64,000 bases of DNA, from contig NZ_FNEJ01000026.1 in NCBI RefSeq assembly GCF_900100085.1, positions 1-64,000 of the forward strand. Direction: 5' to 3'. Below are positions 7,888-16,803 of the stretch, in pieces. Within the stretch, counting starts at the first letter, position 1. The number at the start of each line of letters is the position of its first letter. The notes beneath the pieces were generated by a model, which was given only the letters and a program-made list of their open reading frames with translations, was not told the DNA's origin and did not search any database. The translations under genes and the position numbers were made by a program. This stretch comes from Salipiger marinus. Lineage in GTDB: Bacteria > Pseudomonadota > Alphaproteobacteria > Rhodobacterales > Rhodobacteraceae.

Positions 7888-8667
7888 ATGGATCTGGGAA
7901 TTTCAGGAAAGACGGCGCTGGTCTGCGCCTCGTCCAAGGGGCTGGGGCGCGGCTGCGCCGAGGCGCTGGCCGAAGCGGGCTGCCGTCTGGTGATGAACGC
8001 CCGCGGCGCCGAGGCGCTGGAGGAGACCGCCGCCCATATCCGCGCCACCTATGGCGTCGAAGTGGTGACGGTGGCCGCCGACATCGTCTCGCCCGAGGGC
8101 CGCGCCCGGGTGCTGGAGGCGGCTGAGGGCGCCGAGATCCTCGTGACCAATGCGGGCGGCCCGCCGCCGGGGCTGTGGTCCGACTGGGACCGCGAGGATT
8201 TCATCAAGGCGCTGGATGCCAACATGCTGACGCCGGTGGCGCTGATGCAGGCGCTGCTGCCCGGCATGATGGAGCGCGGCTGGGGCCGGGTGGTCAACAT
8301 CACCTCGCGGTCGGTCAAGGCGCCGATCCTTGCGCTTGGCCTGTCCAATTCGGCGCGGGCGGGTCTGACCGGCTTTGTCGCAGGCACCTCGCGGCAGGTG
8401 GCGGAAAAGGGCGTGACCATCAACAACCTGCTGCCCGGCGTGCACGAGACCGACCGCATCCGCCAGATGGACGCGCATGAGTCGACATCCACCGGCAAAG
8501 CGCTGGCCGAGGTCAGCGCCGCGCGCGCGGCAGGCATCCCCACCCGGCATTACGGTCAGGCCGAGGATTTTGGCCGGATGTGCGCTTTCCTCTGCTCGGT
8601 TCATGCCCGTTACATCGTCGGGCAGAACATCGTGCTGGATGGCGGCGAAACCATCGCCACGATCTGA
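7888..8667 (+). CDS. SDR family oxidoreductase with altered catalytic site
   Basis: This 259-residue Rossmann-fold protein has the cofactor loop CASSKGLGRG (13-22), TNAGG at 88-91 and the catalytic serine in NITSRS (Ser140). At the positions of the classical Tyr and Lys (S+13, S+17) it has Ser153 and Arg157 (LGLSNSARAGL) instead of YxxxK. This variant occurs in a known SDR subgroup, so the protein may be active by a different route. It has a strong GAGGAGG Shine-Dalgarno and overlaps the AlkC-like gene by one base (TGATG), implying coupled translation. It is divergent from the Hint gene. Substrate unknown. Confidence 0.8.
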   Translation: MDLGISGKTALVCASSKGLGRGCAEALAEAGCRLVMNARGAEALEETAAHIRATYGVEVVTVAADIVSPEGRARVLEAAEGAEILVTNAGGPPPGLWSDWDREDFIKALDANMLTPVALMQALLPGMMERGWGRVVNITSRSVKAPILALGLSNSARAGLTGFVAGTSRQVAEKGVTINNLLPGVHETDRIRQMDAHESTSTGKALAEVSAARAAGIPTRHYGQAEDFGRMCAFLCSVHARYIVGQNIVLDGGETIATI

Positions 8668-9788
8668 TGGCACGCGGACCGGACGGCACCGGCGGCGGCG
8701 CGGGATTCTCGCTCGCCGACCAGCTTTTCAACCGCGCGTCGCTGAGCGATCTGGCGCGCGATTTTGCGGTGCTGCCCGGCTTTGACGCGGAGCGTTTCGT
8801 TGAGGCCGCGCTGCCGCGTCTGCCGGGGCTGGGCGTGCATGCGCGGCTGGCGGTGCTGGCCGAGGAACTGGCGCGGCAGCTGCCGCAGGAGTTCCCGGCC
8901 ATGGCCGAACAGGTGCGGGCGGCGCTGCCGCCCGAGCTTGACCCGACGCGCCGCGACGATGATTTTGGCCGTTTCATCCATGCCGTGCCCGGCGTTCTGG
9001 CGGCGCGGCACGGGCTCGACCATCCGGAGGAGGCGCTGGATCTGCTCTACGCGGCGACCAAGCGCTTCAGCATGGAATACGCGATCCGGCCCTTCCTGAA
9101 CCGCTGGCCGGATCAGGTGGCGGCGCGGATGGATCAGTGGGTGGAGGATCCGCATTATCATGTGCGGCGGCTGGTGTCGGAAGGCACGCGGCCCCGGCTG
9201 CCTTGGGGCGCGGGGATCACGCTGGATCCGCTTGTGCCCCTGCGCTGGCTGGACGTGCTGCATGCCGATCCCACCCGGTTCGTCACGCGGTCGGTGGCCA
9301 ATCACCTCAATGACCTCAGCCGTCCCGCGCCCGAGGCGGTGCTGGAGCGGCTGGCGCGCTGGCGTGCCGAGCGCAGGGCAAAGGCGGCAGAGCTGGACTG
9401 GCTGACGCGCCACGCGCTGCGCACCGCCGTCAAGCGCGGCGAGCCGGGGGCGCTGGCGCATCTGGGCTATGCGGCGGATCTGGCGGTGACGGGGCGGCTG
9501 GTGCTGGCGCAGGACCGTCTGCGCATCGGCGAGGTGCTGGAATTCACCGCCGAGATCGAAGGCAGCGGGCCGGTGCTGGTGGATTACCGGCTGCGCTTTC
9601 ACCGGCCCGGGGGCCCGGCGGAAAAGGTGTTCAAGCTGAAGGCGGGGCAGGCGCCGCTGCGCGTGGTCAAACGCCACCGGCTGAAGGGCGATGCCACCAC
9701 CTTTACCCTGCATCCCGGACGACATGCGGTGATCCTGCAGGTCAATGGCCGGGACGTGGCCGAGGCGGCATTTCAGCTGGAGGCGTGA
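8667..9788 (+). CDS. alkC: AlkC-like DNA alkylation repair glycosylase
   Basis: This 373-residue protein is mostly helical to about residue 285, with HEAT-like repeats (RWPDQVAARMDQWVEDPHYH, FVTRSVANHLNDLSR) as in the AlkC/AlkD glycosylase superfamily. From about 288 onward the sequence becomes beta-rich (LRIGEVLEFTAEIEG, LVDYRLRFHRPGG, TTFTLHPGRHAVILQV), consistent with the Ig-like C-terminal domain that separates AlkC from AlkD. AlkC removes N3-methylated purines/pyrimidines from DNA. Its ATG overlaps the SDR stop codon (8665-8669, TGATG). It converges on the iron-binding protein gene across a strong GC hairpin. The assignment to AlkC is based on domain architecture. Confidence 0.75.
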   Translation: MARGPDGTGGGAGFSLADQLFNRASLSDLARDFAVLPGFDAERFVEAALPRLPGLGVHARLAVLAEELARQLPQEFPAMAEQVRAALPPELDPTRRDDDFGRFIHAVPGVLAARHGLDHPEEALDLLYAATKRFSMEYAIRPFLNRWPDQVAARMDQWVEDPHYHVRRLVSEGTRPRLPWGAGITLDPLVPLRWLDVLHADPTRFVTRSVANHLNDLSRPAPEAVLERLARWRAERRAKAAELDWLTRHALRTAVKRGEPGALAHLGYAADLAVTGRLVLAQDRLRIGEVLEFTAEIEGSGPVLVDYRLRFHRPGGPAEKVFKLKAGQAPLRVVKRHRLKGDATTFTLHPGRHAVILQVNGRDVAEAAFQLEA

Positions 9789-9789
9789 A

Positions 9790-9816
9790 CCCGCGCCGCC
9801 CCTGCGGCGGCGCGGG
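9790..9816. terminator. GC-rich hairpin between convergent alkC and fbpA-like genes
   Basis: A perfect 11-bp stem, CCCGCGCCGCC with GGCGGCGCGGG, around a 5-base loop, starting right after the alkC stop. No T-tract follows on either strand, so intrinsic termination is plausible but not certain. Confidence 0.5.
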
Positions 9817-9831
9817 ACGGTCTGTCAGGGG

Positions 9832-10833
9832 TCAGCCGTCGAAATCGACTTCTTCGATCAGGCGCAGCGCGTCGCCGCGCAGGCCGGCCAGTTCCATCAG
9901 GTTGACGTCATCGGGGGTGAAGCTGCCCCAGCTGTTGACCACGTCATCGGCTTCGGTGCCCGGCGCGATGGGATATTCGTAGTTGGCGCTGGCATAAAGC
10001 TTCTGTGCCTCGGGCGAGGTCAGGAATTCCATCATCTTCAGCGCGTTTTCGCGGTTGGGCGCCGCCTTGGTCATCGCCACGCCGGAGATGTTCACATGGG
10101 TGCCGCCCTCTTCGAATTCCGGGAACAGCACGTTGACGGCGTTGGCCCATTCCGACTGCTCGGAATCTTCCAGCATCTTGCCCATGTAATAGGTGTTGCC
10201 CAGCGAGATGTCGCATTCGCCAGACCAGATGGATTTGACCTGCGCGCGGTCATTGCCCTGCGGCTTCTGCGCGAGGTTGGACTTCAGGCCTTCCAGCCAG
10301 GTCTTGGTCTCTTCCTCGCCATGGTGGTGCAGCATCGCCGCCACCAGCGCCACGTTATAGTCATGGGTGCCGGAGCGGGTGCAGATGCGGCCTTCCCATT
10401 TCGGATCGGCCAGATCCTCGTAGGTGGTCACTTCGGAGGGATCGACGCGGTCCTTGCTGGCATAGACGATGCGCGCGCGGGTGGTCAGGCCGAACCAGTG
10501 GTTGTCGGGATCGCGATACTGCGCGGGCACGTTTTCCATCAGCACGTCGCTTTCGACGGCCTGCGTCACGCCCGCATTCACCGCCGCCGACAGGCGAGAG
10601 ATGTCCACGGTGAAGATCAGGTCGGCGGGGGAGCGGTCACCCTCGGCCACCAGACGTTCTTCCAGACCCTTGTCGATATAGGCCACGTTCACGGTGATGC
10701 CGGTTTCTTCGGTGAAGGCATCGACCAGCGGCTGCAGCAGTTCCGGCTGCCGGTAGGAATAAAGATTGACCTCCTGCGCGAGGGCCGGCGAGGCGGCCGT
10801 CAGAAGGGCGAGGGCGGTTCCGAGACGCAGCAT
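9832..10833 (-). CDS. Ferric iron ABC transporter periplasmic binding protein (FbpA/FutA type), orphan
   Basis: This 333-residue exported protein has a signal peptide with cleavage after ALA (about residue 19) and starts its mature part QEVNLYSYR. It is a class II periplasmic binding protein. The adjacent tyrosines in GNTYYMGK (215-216) are the conserved ferric-iron ligands, with Tyr25/Tyr27 as further candidates. The permease and ATPase genes that usually follow are absent: downstream is the convergent alkC, upstream is mazG on the same strand. A dyad at 10884-10896 in its promoter region suggests iron control. Confidence 0.85.
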   Translation of the reverse strand: MLRLGTALALLTAASPALAQEVNLYSYRQPELLQPLVDAFTEETGITVNVAYIDKGLEERLVAEGDRSPADLIFTVDISRLSAAVNAGVTQAVESDVLMENVPAQYRDPDNHWFGLTTRARIVYASKDRVDPSEVTTYEDLADPKWEGRICTRSGTHDYNVALVAAMLHHHGEEETKTWLEGLKSNLAQKPQGNDRAQVKSIWSGECDISLGNTYYMGKMLEDSEQSEWANAVNVLFPEFEEGGTHVNISGVAMTKAAPNRENALKMMEFLTSPEAQKLYASANYEYPIAPGTEADDVVNSWGSFTPDDVNLMELAGLRGDALRLIEEVDFDG

Positions 10834-10883
10834 GGTGTATCCTCCGCTTGTGCTGTGCTTGGTTTCTCGGGGCCCTTAAACCC

Positions 10884-10896
10884 GACTATTTTTGTC
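10884..10896 (-). promoter_or_regulatory. Possible iron-responsive operator (dyad GAC-N7-GTC)
   Basis: The sequence GACTATTTTTGTC lies 51 bp upstream of the iron-binding protein start and is one of the few AT-rich stretches here. From memory it resembles the palindromic iron-Rhodo-box proposed for IscR-type regulation in Rhodobacterales. The match to a consensus was not computed, and the regulator is not in the window. Confidence 0.4.
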
Positions 10897-10919
10897 ACAT
10901 CAATCCTTGACTGTAAAAC

Positions 10920-11735
10920 TCAGGAACTTTTGGCGGCTTTTTCCCGAAGTTTTTCCGCGTCCCACAGGGCGTCCATCTCCTCTAGCGTGCTTTCTTCGGG
11001 TCGTTTCCCGGCATGGGAGAGTGCGGCCTCCACCGCGCCAAAGCGGCGGGTGAACTTGGCATTGGCGCCGCGCAGCGCCTCTTCGGGGTCGATGCCCATG
11101 TGCCGGGCAAGGTTGGCCATGACGAACAGCAGATCGCCAAATTCCTCGCGCCGGTGGTCGGGATCGGTCGCTTCGCGCAGCTCCTGCGCTTCTTCCACGA
11201 TCTTGTCGATCACCTGATCGGTGGAGGGCCAGTCGAAGCCGACCCGCGCCGCGCGCTTCTGCAGCTTGACCGCGCGCATCAGCGCGGGCAGCCCCAGCGC
11301 CACATCGTCCAGCACCCCGCCGCGCGCCTTGGCGGCACGTTCCTGCGCCTTGATCGCCTCCCAGTCGGCGGTCTGCTGGTCGGCGGATTTGTCGCGGCTT
11401 TCCTCGCCGAACACATGCGGATGCCGGGCCACCATCTTGTCGGACATGGTGTCGGCCACCTGATCGAAGGTGAAAAGCCCGCGCTCCGCTGCCATCTGCG
11501 CATGGAACACCGACTGGAACAGCAGATCGCCCAGTTCTCCCTTCAGCTCGTCCCAGGCCTGCCGCTCGATGGCATCGGCCACCTCATAGGCTTCCTCGAT
11601 CGTATAGGGGGCGATGCTGGCGAAATCCTGCTCCAGATCCCACGGGCAGCCGGTTTCGGGATCGCGCAGCCGCCGCATGATTTCCAGCAGGCGCGGCATC
11701 CCGCCATGGGGATCATGGATCAGATCGCGGGTCAT
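10920..11735 (-). CDS. mazG: Nucleoside triphosphate pyrophosphohydrolase MazG
   Basis: This 271-residue protein has two MazG domains. The first, residues about 25-110, carries the metal-binding EEAYEV and ELGDLLFQSVFHAQ; the second, about 165-235, carries EEAQELREA and EEFGDLLFVMANLARH. MazG hydrolyses NTPs and dNTPs to NMPs and is linked to house-cleaning and ppGpp control. ATG at 11735 was chosen because GGAG is spaced 6 nt from it; another ATG two codons upstream touches that ribosome site. It is divergent from the first M20 amidohydrolase with a 63 bp spacer. Confidence 0.92.
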   Translation of the reverse strand: MTRDLIHDPHGGMPRLLEIMRRLRDPETGCPWDLEQDFASIAPYTIEEAYEVADAIERQAWDELKGELGDLLFQSVFHAQMAAERGLFTFDQVADTMSDKMVARHPHVFGEESRDKSADQQTADWEAIKAQERAAKARGGVLDDVALGLPALMRAVKLQKRAARVGFDWPSTDQVIDKIVEEAQELREATDPDHRREEFGDLLFVMANLARHMGIDPEEALRGANAKFTRRFGAVEAALSHAGKRPEESTLEEMDALWDAEKLREKAAKSS

Positions 11736-11798
11736 GGACATCTCCGGAAAATAGGTATTGGGTCCGTTCCTGCCCGAGAGCCCTACAGGAGTCCACCC

Positions 11799-12959
11799 AT
11801 GCCCATCGTCAACCGGATCGCCGAATTTGCGGACGACATGCGCACATGGCGCCGCCATCTGCACCAGCATCCGGAACTGAGCCTTGACTGCCACCAGACC
11901 GCCGCCTTTGTCACCGAACGGCTGCGCGAGTTCGGGGTGGACGAGATCCACGAGGGCATTGCCACCTCGGGCGTGGTCGCGATCATCCACGGGCAGGGCG
12001 AGGGCCCGGTGACCGGCCTGCGCGCTGACATGGACGCGCTGCCGATGACCGAGGAAACCGGCGCGCCATGGGCCTCGACCGTGCCGGGGCGGATGCATGC
12101 CTGCGGCCATGACGGCCACACCACCATGCTGCTGGGGGCCGCGCGCTATCTGGCCGAGACGCGGAATTTTACGGGCAGCGTCGCGCTGATCTTCCAGCCC
12201 GCCGAGGAAACCATCGGCGGCGGGCGGATCATGGTGGAAGAGGGCATCATGGACCGCTTCGGCATCTCCGAAGTCTATGCGCTGCATACCGATCCCGGCG
12301 CCGATCTGGGCGTGATCGCCACCCGGCCCGGTCCGCTGATGGCGGCGGTGGATGATTTCGAACTGCGCCTGACCGGGCGCGGCGGCCATGCCGCCCATCC
12401 CGATCAATGCGTCGATCCGATCCCCTGCGCGCTGGCCATCGGGCAGGCGCTGCTGTCGGTCCCGGCGCGCAACCTTGATCCGCTGAAATCGCTGGTGGTG
12501 TCGCTGACCACGGTGCAGGGCGGGTCGGCCACCAATGTCATTCCCGAAACCGTCTATATGGCGGGCACCGTGCGCAGCTTTGACGCCGATGTGCGCGACA
12601 TGGCCGAACGCCGCATGCGCGAGATCGTGGCCGGGCAGGCGGCGGCCTATGGACTGACCGCCGATCTGGATTACCAGCGCAACTATCCGCCCACCGTCAA
12701 CCATGCCGACCAGACCCGCTTTGCCGCCGAAGTGGCGCGCGGCGTGGTCACCACCGTGGACGAGGACATCGCGCCCAGCATGGGGGCCGAGGATTTCTCC
12801 TATATGCTGGAGGCGCGGCCGGGTGCCTTTGTCTATCTGGGTCAAGGGGTCGGCGCGTCGGTGCATCATCCGAAATTCGACTTCAACGACGAGGCGGCCC
12901 CGCTTGGCGCCTCGTATTTCGTCAAGCTGATCGAGACGCGGCAGCCCTTGCGCGGCTGA
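11799..12959 (+). CDS. M20 family amidohydrolase (hippurate hydrolase-like), copy A
   Basis: This 386-residue protein belongs to the M20D amidohydrolase family (hippurate hydrolase/IAA-amino acid hydrolase type). The metal-site residues are in MHACGHDGHT (about 96-105), the catalytic glutamate pair in QPAEE, and a late His in GQGVGASVHHPKFDFND. The gene begins with MPIVNRIAEF. Copy B starts 49 bp downstream in the same direction and is clearly paralogous, so this is a tandem duplication followed by divergence. The agmatinase-family gene follows, suggesting a small N-acyl or guanidino-compound catabolic operon; the substrate is not deducible. Confidence 0.88.
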   Translation: MPIVNRIAEFADDMRTWRRHLHQHPELSLDCHQTAAFVTERLREFGVDEIHEGIATSGVVAIIHGQGEGPVTGLRADMDALPMTEETGAPWASTVPGRMHACGHDGHTTMLLGAARYLAETRNFTGSVALIFQPAEETIGGGRIMVEEGIMDRFGISEVYALHTDPGADLGVIATRPGPLMAAVDDFELRLTGRGGHAAHPDQCVDPIPCALAIGQALLSVPARNLDPLKSLVVSLTTVQGGSATNVIPETVYMAGTVRSFDADVRDMAERRMREIVAGQAAAYGLTADLDYQRNYPPTVNHADQTRFAAEVARGVVTTVDEDIAPSMGAEDFSYMLEARPGAFVYLGQGVGASVHHPKFDFNDEAAPLGASYFVKLIETRQPLRG

Positions 12960-13008
12960 GCCGATTGCGGGACAGAGGGGCCGAAAACCCACGCCACGGA
13001 GGACAGAC

Positions 13009-14175
13009 ATGCCGGTCATCAATTCCATCGCCGCCGATGCGGAGCAGCTGAAGACATGGCGCCGGCATCTGCATGCCCATCCGGAACTGCTGTTCGACTG
13101 CGTGAAGACCGCCGCCTTTGTGGTTGAAAGGCTTCGGGAATTCGGCATCTCAGAAATCCACGAAGGCATCGCGCAGTCCGGCGTGGTGGCGATCATCGAG
13201 GGCCGCGCGCCGGGGCGCACCATCGGGCTGCGCGCCGACATGGACGCGCTGCCGATGAACGATCTGTCGGGGGCCGACCATGCCTCCACCGTGCCGGGCA
13301 TGTCCCATGCCTGCGGTCATGACGGCCATACCGTCATGCTGCTGGGGGCGGCCAAATATCTGGCCGAGACCCGCAATTTCGCCGGGCGGGTGGCGCTGAT
13401 CTTCCAGCCCGCCGAAGAAGGCGGCGCAGGCGGGCTGGCCATGGTCGAGGCGGGCATCATGGACCGCTTCGACATCGCCGAGGTTTACGGCCTGCACAAC
13501 GCCCCGGGCGATCCCGAGGGCCATCTGCTGACCAATCCCGGCGCGCTTCTGGCCTCTGCCGACAGCTTCCGCATCGACATCGACGGGCAGGGCGGCCATG
13601 GCGCCGAACCGCATCGCGCCGCCGATCCGATCCCTGCCGCCGTGGCCATGGTGCAGGCGATCAACAGCATCCTTGCGCGCAATGTCAGCGCGCTCGACCG
13701 GCTGGTGATCTCTGTCACCGAAGTGCATGCGGGCACCAGCCACAACATCATTCCCGGCACCGCATGGCTGGGCGGCACGGTGCGCAGCTTCTCGCCCGAG
13801 GCGCGGGATCTGGCGGAACGCCGCATCACCGAAATCGCGCAGGCTCAGGCGCAGGTCTTTGGCTGCACCGCGCGGCTGCGATATGACCGGGGCTATCCCG
13901 CCACCATCAACCACCCCGATCAGGCGCGCTTCGCCGCCGCCGTCGCGAGGGACGTGGTGGGGGCGGATCGCGTGAACGACGCCTGCGATCCCATTATGGC
14001 TGCTGAAGATTTTGCCTATCTGCTGCAGGCGCGTCCCGGCGCCTACCTGTTTCTTGGGCAGGGGGACACGCCCAACTGCCACCACCCCGCCTATGACTTC
14101 AACGACGCCATCACCCCCGTTGGCGCCAGCTTCTTTGCGCGGCTGATCGAAACCGCGCTGCCGCTTCAGGAGTAA
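13009..14175 (+). CDS. M20 family amidohydrolase (hippurate hydrolase-like), copy B
   Basis: This 388-residue paralogue of the preceding gene aligns end to end. Shared blocks include TWRRHLHAHPEL, VERLREFGI, SGVVAIIEG, HACGHDGHT, ALIFQPAEE, VRSFSPEARDLAERR and FDFND-type C-terminal sequence (YDFNDAITPVGASFF). Metal and catalytic residues are all kept, so both copies are probably active, perhaps on different N-acyl substrates. It starts at ATG 13009 with GGAGGA upstream and ends 5 bp before the agmatinase-family ATG, which supports co-transcription. Confidence 0.88.
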   Translation: MPVINSIAADAEQLKTWRRHLHAHPELLFDCVKTAAFVVERLREFGISEIHEGIAQSGVVAIIEGRAPGRTIGLRADMDALPMNDLSGADHASTVPGMSHACGHDGHTVMLLGAAKYLAETRNFAGRVALIFQPAEEGGAGGLAMVEAGIMDRFDIAEVYGLHNAPGDPEGHLLTNPGALLASADSFRIDIDGQGGHGAEPHRAADPIPAAVAMVQAINSILARNVSALDRLVISVTEVHAGTSHNIIPGTAWLGGTVRSFSPEARDLAERRITEIAQAQAQVFGCTARLRYDRGYPATINHPDQARFAAAVARDVVGADRVNDACDPIMAAEDFAYLLQARPGAYLFLGQGDTPNCHHPAYDFNDAITPVGASFFARLIETALPLQE

Positions 14176-14180
14176 GCCCG

Positions 14181-15140
14181 ATGGCACTGGAAGACGCCAA
14201 GACCCAAGTGGACCACGCCTTCACCCGCGACGACCTCAAGGGGCCGAGTTTCGAGAACGTGTTTGGCGGCGCCACCTCGTTCCTGCGCCGCAAATACACC
14301 AAGGATCTGCGCGGCGTGGACATTGCCGTGACCGGCGTGCCCTTCGATCAGGCGGTGACCAACCGCACCGGCACCCGCTTTGGCCCGCGCGCGATCCGCG
14401 AGGCGAGCGCGCTGCAGCCCTGCGACGCGCCTTATGGCTGGGGTTATGACGTGCTGTCGGAATTCGCCATCGCGGATGTAGGCGATCTGGCCTTCGACTA
14501 TGCCAATGTGCCCGCCTTTCCGGCCACGCTGCAGGCGCATGCGCAGGGGATCCTCGATCAGGGGGCGGCGCTGGTGACGCTGGGGGGCGATCATTCCATC
14601 ACCCTGCCGCTGCTGCGCGCCCATGCCGCCAAATACGGGCCGCTGTCGGTGATCCAGTTCGACGCCCATACCGACACTTGGGCCGATGACGATTTCGACC
14701 GCATCGACCACGGCACCTTCATGTATAAGGCGGTGAAGCAGGGGCTGGTGGATCCCGCGCGGTCGGTCCAGATCGGCATCCGCACCGACAATCCCGACAC
14801 GCTGGGCTTTCACATCCTTGACGCGCGCGAGGTGCATCGCGCCGGGCCGGAGGCCATCGCGGAACGGGCGCGGGCCATCGTCGGCGATCATCCGGTCTAT
14901 GTGACCTTCGACATCGACGCGCTGGATCCCGCCTTTGCCCCCGGCACCGGCACCCCGGTCTGGGGCGGGCTCAGCAGCCATCAGGCGGCGGTCTGCCTGC
15001 GGGATCTTGCGGGCATCACCATGGTCGGCGGCGACGTGGTCGAGGTATCGCCGCCCTTTGACACCACCGGCGCCACCGCCATCATGGGGGCGCATGTGGC
15101 AACCGAACTGCTCTGCCTCTGGGGCTGGACCCGGCGGTAA
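14181..15140 (+). CDS. speB: Agmatinase/guanidino-acid ureohydrolase family protein
   Basis: This 319-residue member of the arginase/agmatinase family has all three metal blocks: GGDHS, FDAHTDTW and DIDALDPAFAPGTGTP. The family splits guanidino compounds into urea and an amine. The TGTPVWGG loop and overall length fit agmatinase, guanidinobutyrase or related enzymes better than arginase. Its position 5 bp after two M20 amidohydrolases suggests that an acylated or guanidino substrate is processed stepwise. The symbol speB follows common annotation; the true substrate is uncertain. Confidence 0.8.
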   Translation: MALEDAKTQVDHAFTRDDLKGPSFENVFGGATSFLRRKYTKDLRGVDIAVTGVPFDQAVTNRTGTRFGPRAIREASALQPCDAPYGWGYDVLSEFAIADVGDLAFDYANVPAFPATLQAHAQGILDQGAALVTLGGDHSITLPLLRAHAAKYGPLSVIQFDAHTDTWADDDFDRIDHGTFMYKAVKQGLVDPARSVQIGIRTDNPDTLGFHILDAREVHRAGPEAIAERARAIVGDHPVYVTFDIDALDPAFAPGTGTPVWGGLSSHQAAVCLRDLAGITMVGGDVVEVSPPFDTTGATAIMGAHVATELLCLWGWTRR

Positions 15141-15300
15141 CAATATCGGCAACTTCCCGCGAGCGTGCCCGCGTAGGGTTTGCCCGCCGCGGGGAATCGT
15201 GGAATCAGGCAAAAGCGGCCCATGACGGGCGCGCGGGCCGCAGGAAAACGGACCCCCGCGCGCCCCCGTGCGGGCCCCGACAGACAAAAGGAGCGCGGCC

Positions 15301-15711
15301 TTGCGCAAACTGTTCTGGCTGATCGTGCTTGTCGTGCTGGGCGGGCTGGCATGGATCCGGCTTGCGCCCTCGGATCCGGCGGTGTGGAATGTCGATCCGC
15401 AGGTGACTGCGGATCAGGATCTGGCGGGGGGCGTGCGCCGCCGCATTCCGGGGGGCGAGACCAGCTTTCAGGCGCTGCACCGCATCATCCTTGAAACCCC
15501 GCGCACCGAGGTGCTGGCGGGCAGCCCGGGCGAGGGCCGCGTCACCTATGTGTCGCGCTCGAAATGGATGGGGTTTCCCGATTACACCACCGTGCAGCTG
15601 GAGGAGGGCGAGCTGGAGCTTTACGCCCGCCAGCGCTTCGGCCAGTCCGACATGGGGGTGAACCGCGACCGCGTGGAAATCTGGCTTTCCGAGCTTTACC
15701 GCGAGGAGTAG
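15301..15711 (+). CDS. DUF1499 domain protein, membrane anchored
   Basis: This is a 136-residue protein if translation starts at TTG 15301, which has AAAGGAG about 8 nt upstream; an upstream GTG at 15268 in frame would add 11 residues. The N-terminus is a single hydrophobic helix (LFWLIVLVVLGGLAWI), followed by a soluble DUF1499 domain with TEVLAGSPGEGRVTYVSRSKWMGFPDY and GQSDMGVNRDRVEIW. The family is widespread and has no assigned function. It lies 45 bp before prfA on the same strand. Confidence 0.75.
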   Translation: MRKLFWLIVLVVLGGLAWIRLAPSDPAVWNVDPQVTADQDLAGGVRRRIPGGETSFQALHRIILETPRTEVLAGSPGEGRVTYVSRSKWMGFPDYTTVQLEEGELELYARQRFGQSDMGVNRDRVEIWLSELYREE

Positions 15712-15756
15712 GCCCAGTCCACTTGACCGCCGCGCGGCAATGGGGAATGGAAAGCC

Positions 15757-16803
15757 ATGATCCCCAATGACAGACTCCAGCAGATCCGCGAACGGTTCGA
15801 GTTTCTCGAGGCCCGCATGGCCACGGGGGGTGGTGACATCGCCGCCCTTGGCCGCGAATATTCCGAACTGCGCCCCGTGGTCGACCAGATCGCGGAATGG
15901 CACCGCCTGCAGGCCGATCTGGCCGAGGCCGAGGCGCTGCTTGCCGATCCCGAGATGCGGGCGCTGGCCGAAGAGGAACTGCCGCGCCTGCGCGCCCGCC
16001 TGCCAGAGGCCGAACGCGCCCTGCAGCTGTCGCTGCTGCCGCGCGACGCCGCCGATGCCCGCCCCGCCATTCTCGAGATTCGCCCCGGCACCGGTGGCGA
16101 GGAGGCGGCGCTGTTTGCCGCCGATCTGGCGCGGATGTATCAGCGCTATGCCGAAGCGCAGGGCTGGCGCTGGGAGGTGATCGAGGATCAGCCGACCGAA
16201 CTTGGTGGCCTGCGCGAACTGGTGGTGCGGATCGAAGGCGAGGGCGTGTTTGCCCGGCTGAAATACGAATCCGGCGTGCACCGGGTGCAGCGCGTGCCGG
16301 AAACGGAATCGGGCGGGCGCATCCACACCTCTGCCGCCACCGTGGCCGTGCTGCCCGAAGCGCAGGCGGTCGACATCGACATCGCCCCCGGCGACATCCG
16401 CATCGACACCATGCGCAGTTCCGGCGCGGGCGGGCAGCACGTCAACACCACCGATTCCGCCGTGCGCATCACGCATATCCCGTCGGGCATCGTCGTCACC
16501 TCCTCGGAGAAATCGCAGCACCGCAACCGGGAGATCGCCATGAACGTCCTGCGGGCCCGGCTATACGACATGGAACGCCAGAAGGCCGCCGACGCGCGCG
16601 CCGGGGCGCGAAAGGCGCAGGTGGGCAGCGGCGACCGCTCTGAACGCATCCGCACCTACAATTTCCCGCAGGGGCGCATGACCGACCACCGCATCGGGCT
16701 GACGCTTTATCGGCTGGAGGCGATCCTTGGCGGCGATCTGGACGAGATCATCAGCGCGCTGACCGCCGATGCGCAGGCCAGCCTGCTGGCGGAAATGGCA
16801 TGA
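15757..16803 (+). CDS. prfA: Peptide chain release factor 1
   Basis: This 348-residue class I release factor recognises UAA and UAG. The ribosome-active GGQ motif is at residues 225-227 (SGAGGQHVN); the helical first domain and decoding domain precede it. The choice of RF1 over RF2 rests on the linked prmC gene and the lack of the RF2-type frameshift leader. The stop codon overlaps the prmC start (ATGA at 16800-16803), so the factor and the enzyme that methylates its GGQ glutamine are translationally coupled. Confidence 0.95.
   Translation: MIPNDRLQQIRERFEFLEARMATGGGDIAALGREYSELRPVVDQIAEWHRLQADLAEAEALLADPEMRALAEEELPRLRARLPEAERALQLSLLPRDAADARPAILEIRPGTGGEEAALFAADLARMYQRYAEAQGWRWEVIEDQPTELGGLRELVVRIEGEGVFARLKYESGVHRVQRVPETESGGRIHTSAATVAVLPEAQAVDIDIAPGDIRIDTMRSSGAGGQHVNTTDSAVRITHIPSGIVVTSSEKSQHRNREIAMNVLRARLYDMERQKAADARAGARKAQVGSGDRSERIRTYNFPQGRMTDHRIGLTLYRLEAILGGDLDEIISALTADAQASLLAEMA

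Noticed and set aside
15268-15300. GTG start for the DUF1499 gene
   Set aside because: TTG 15301 has a well placed AAAGGAG and begins right at the membrane helix; the added residues have no homology.
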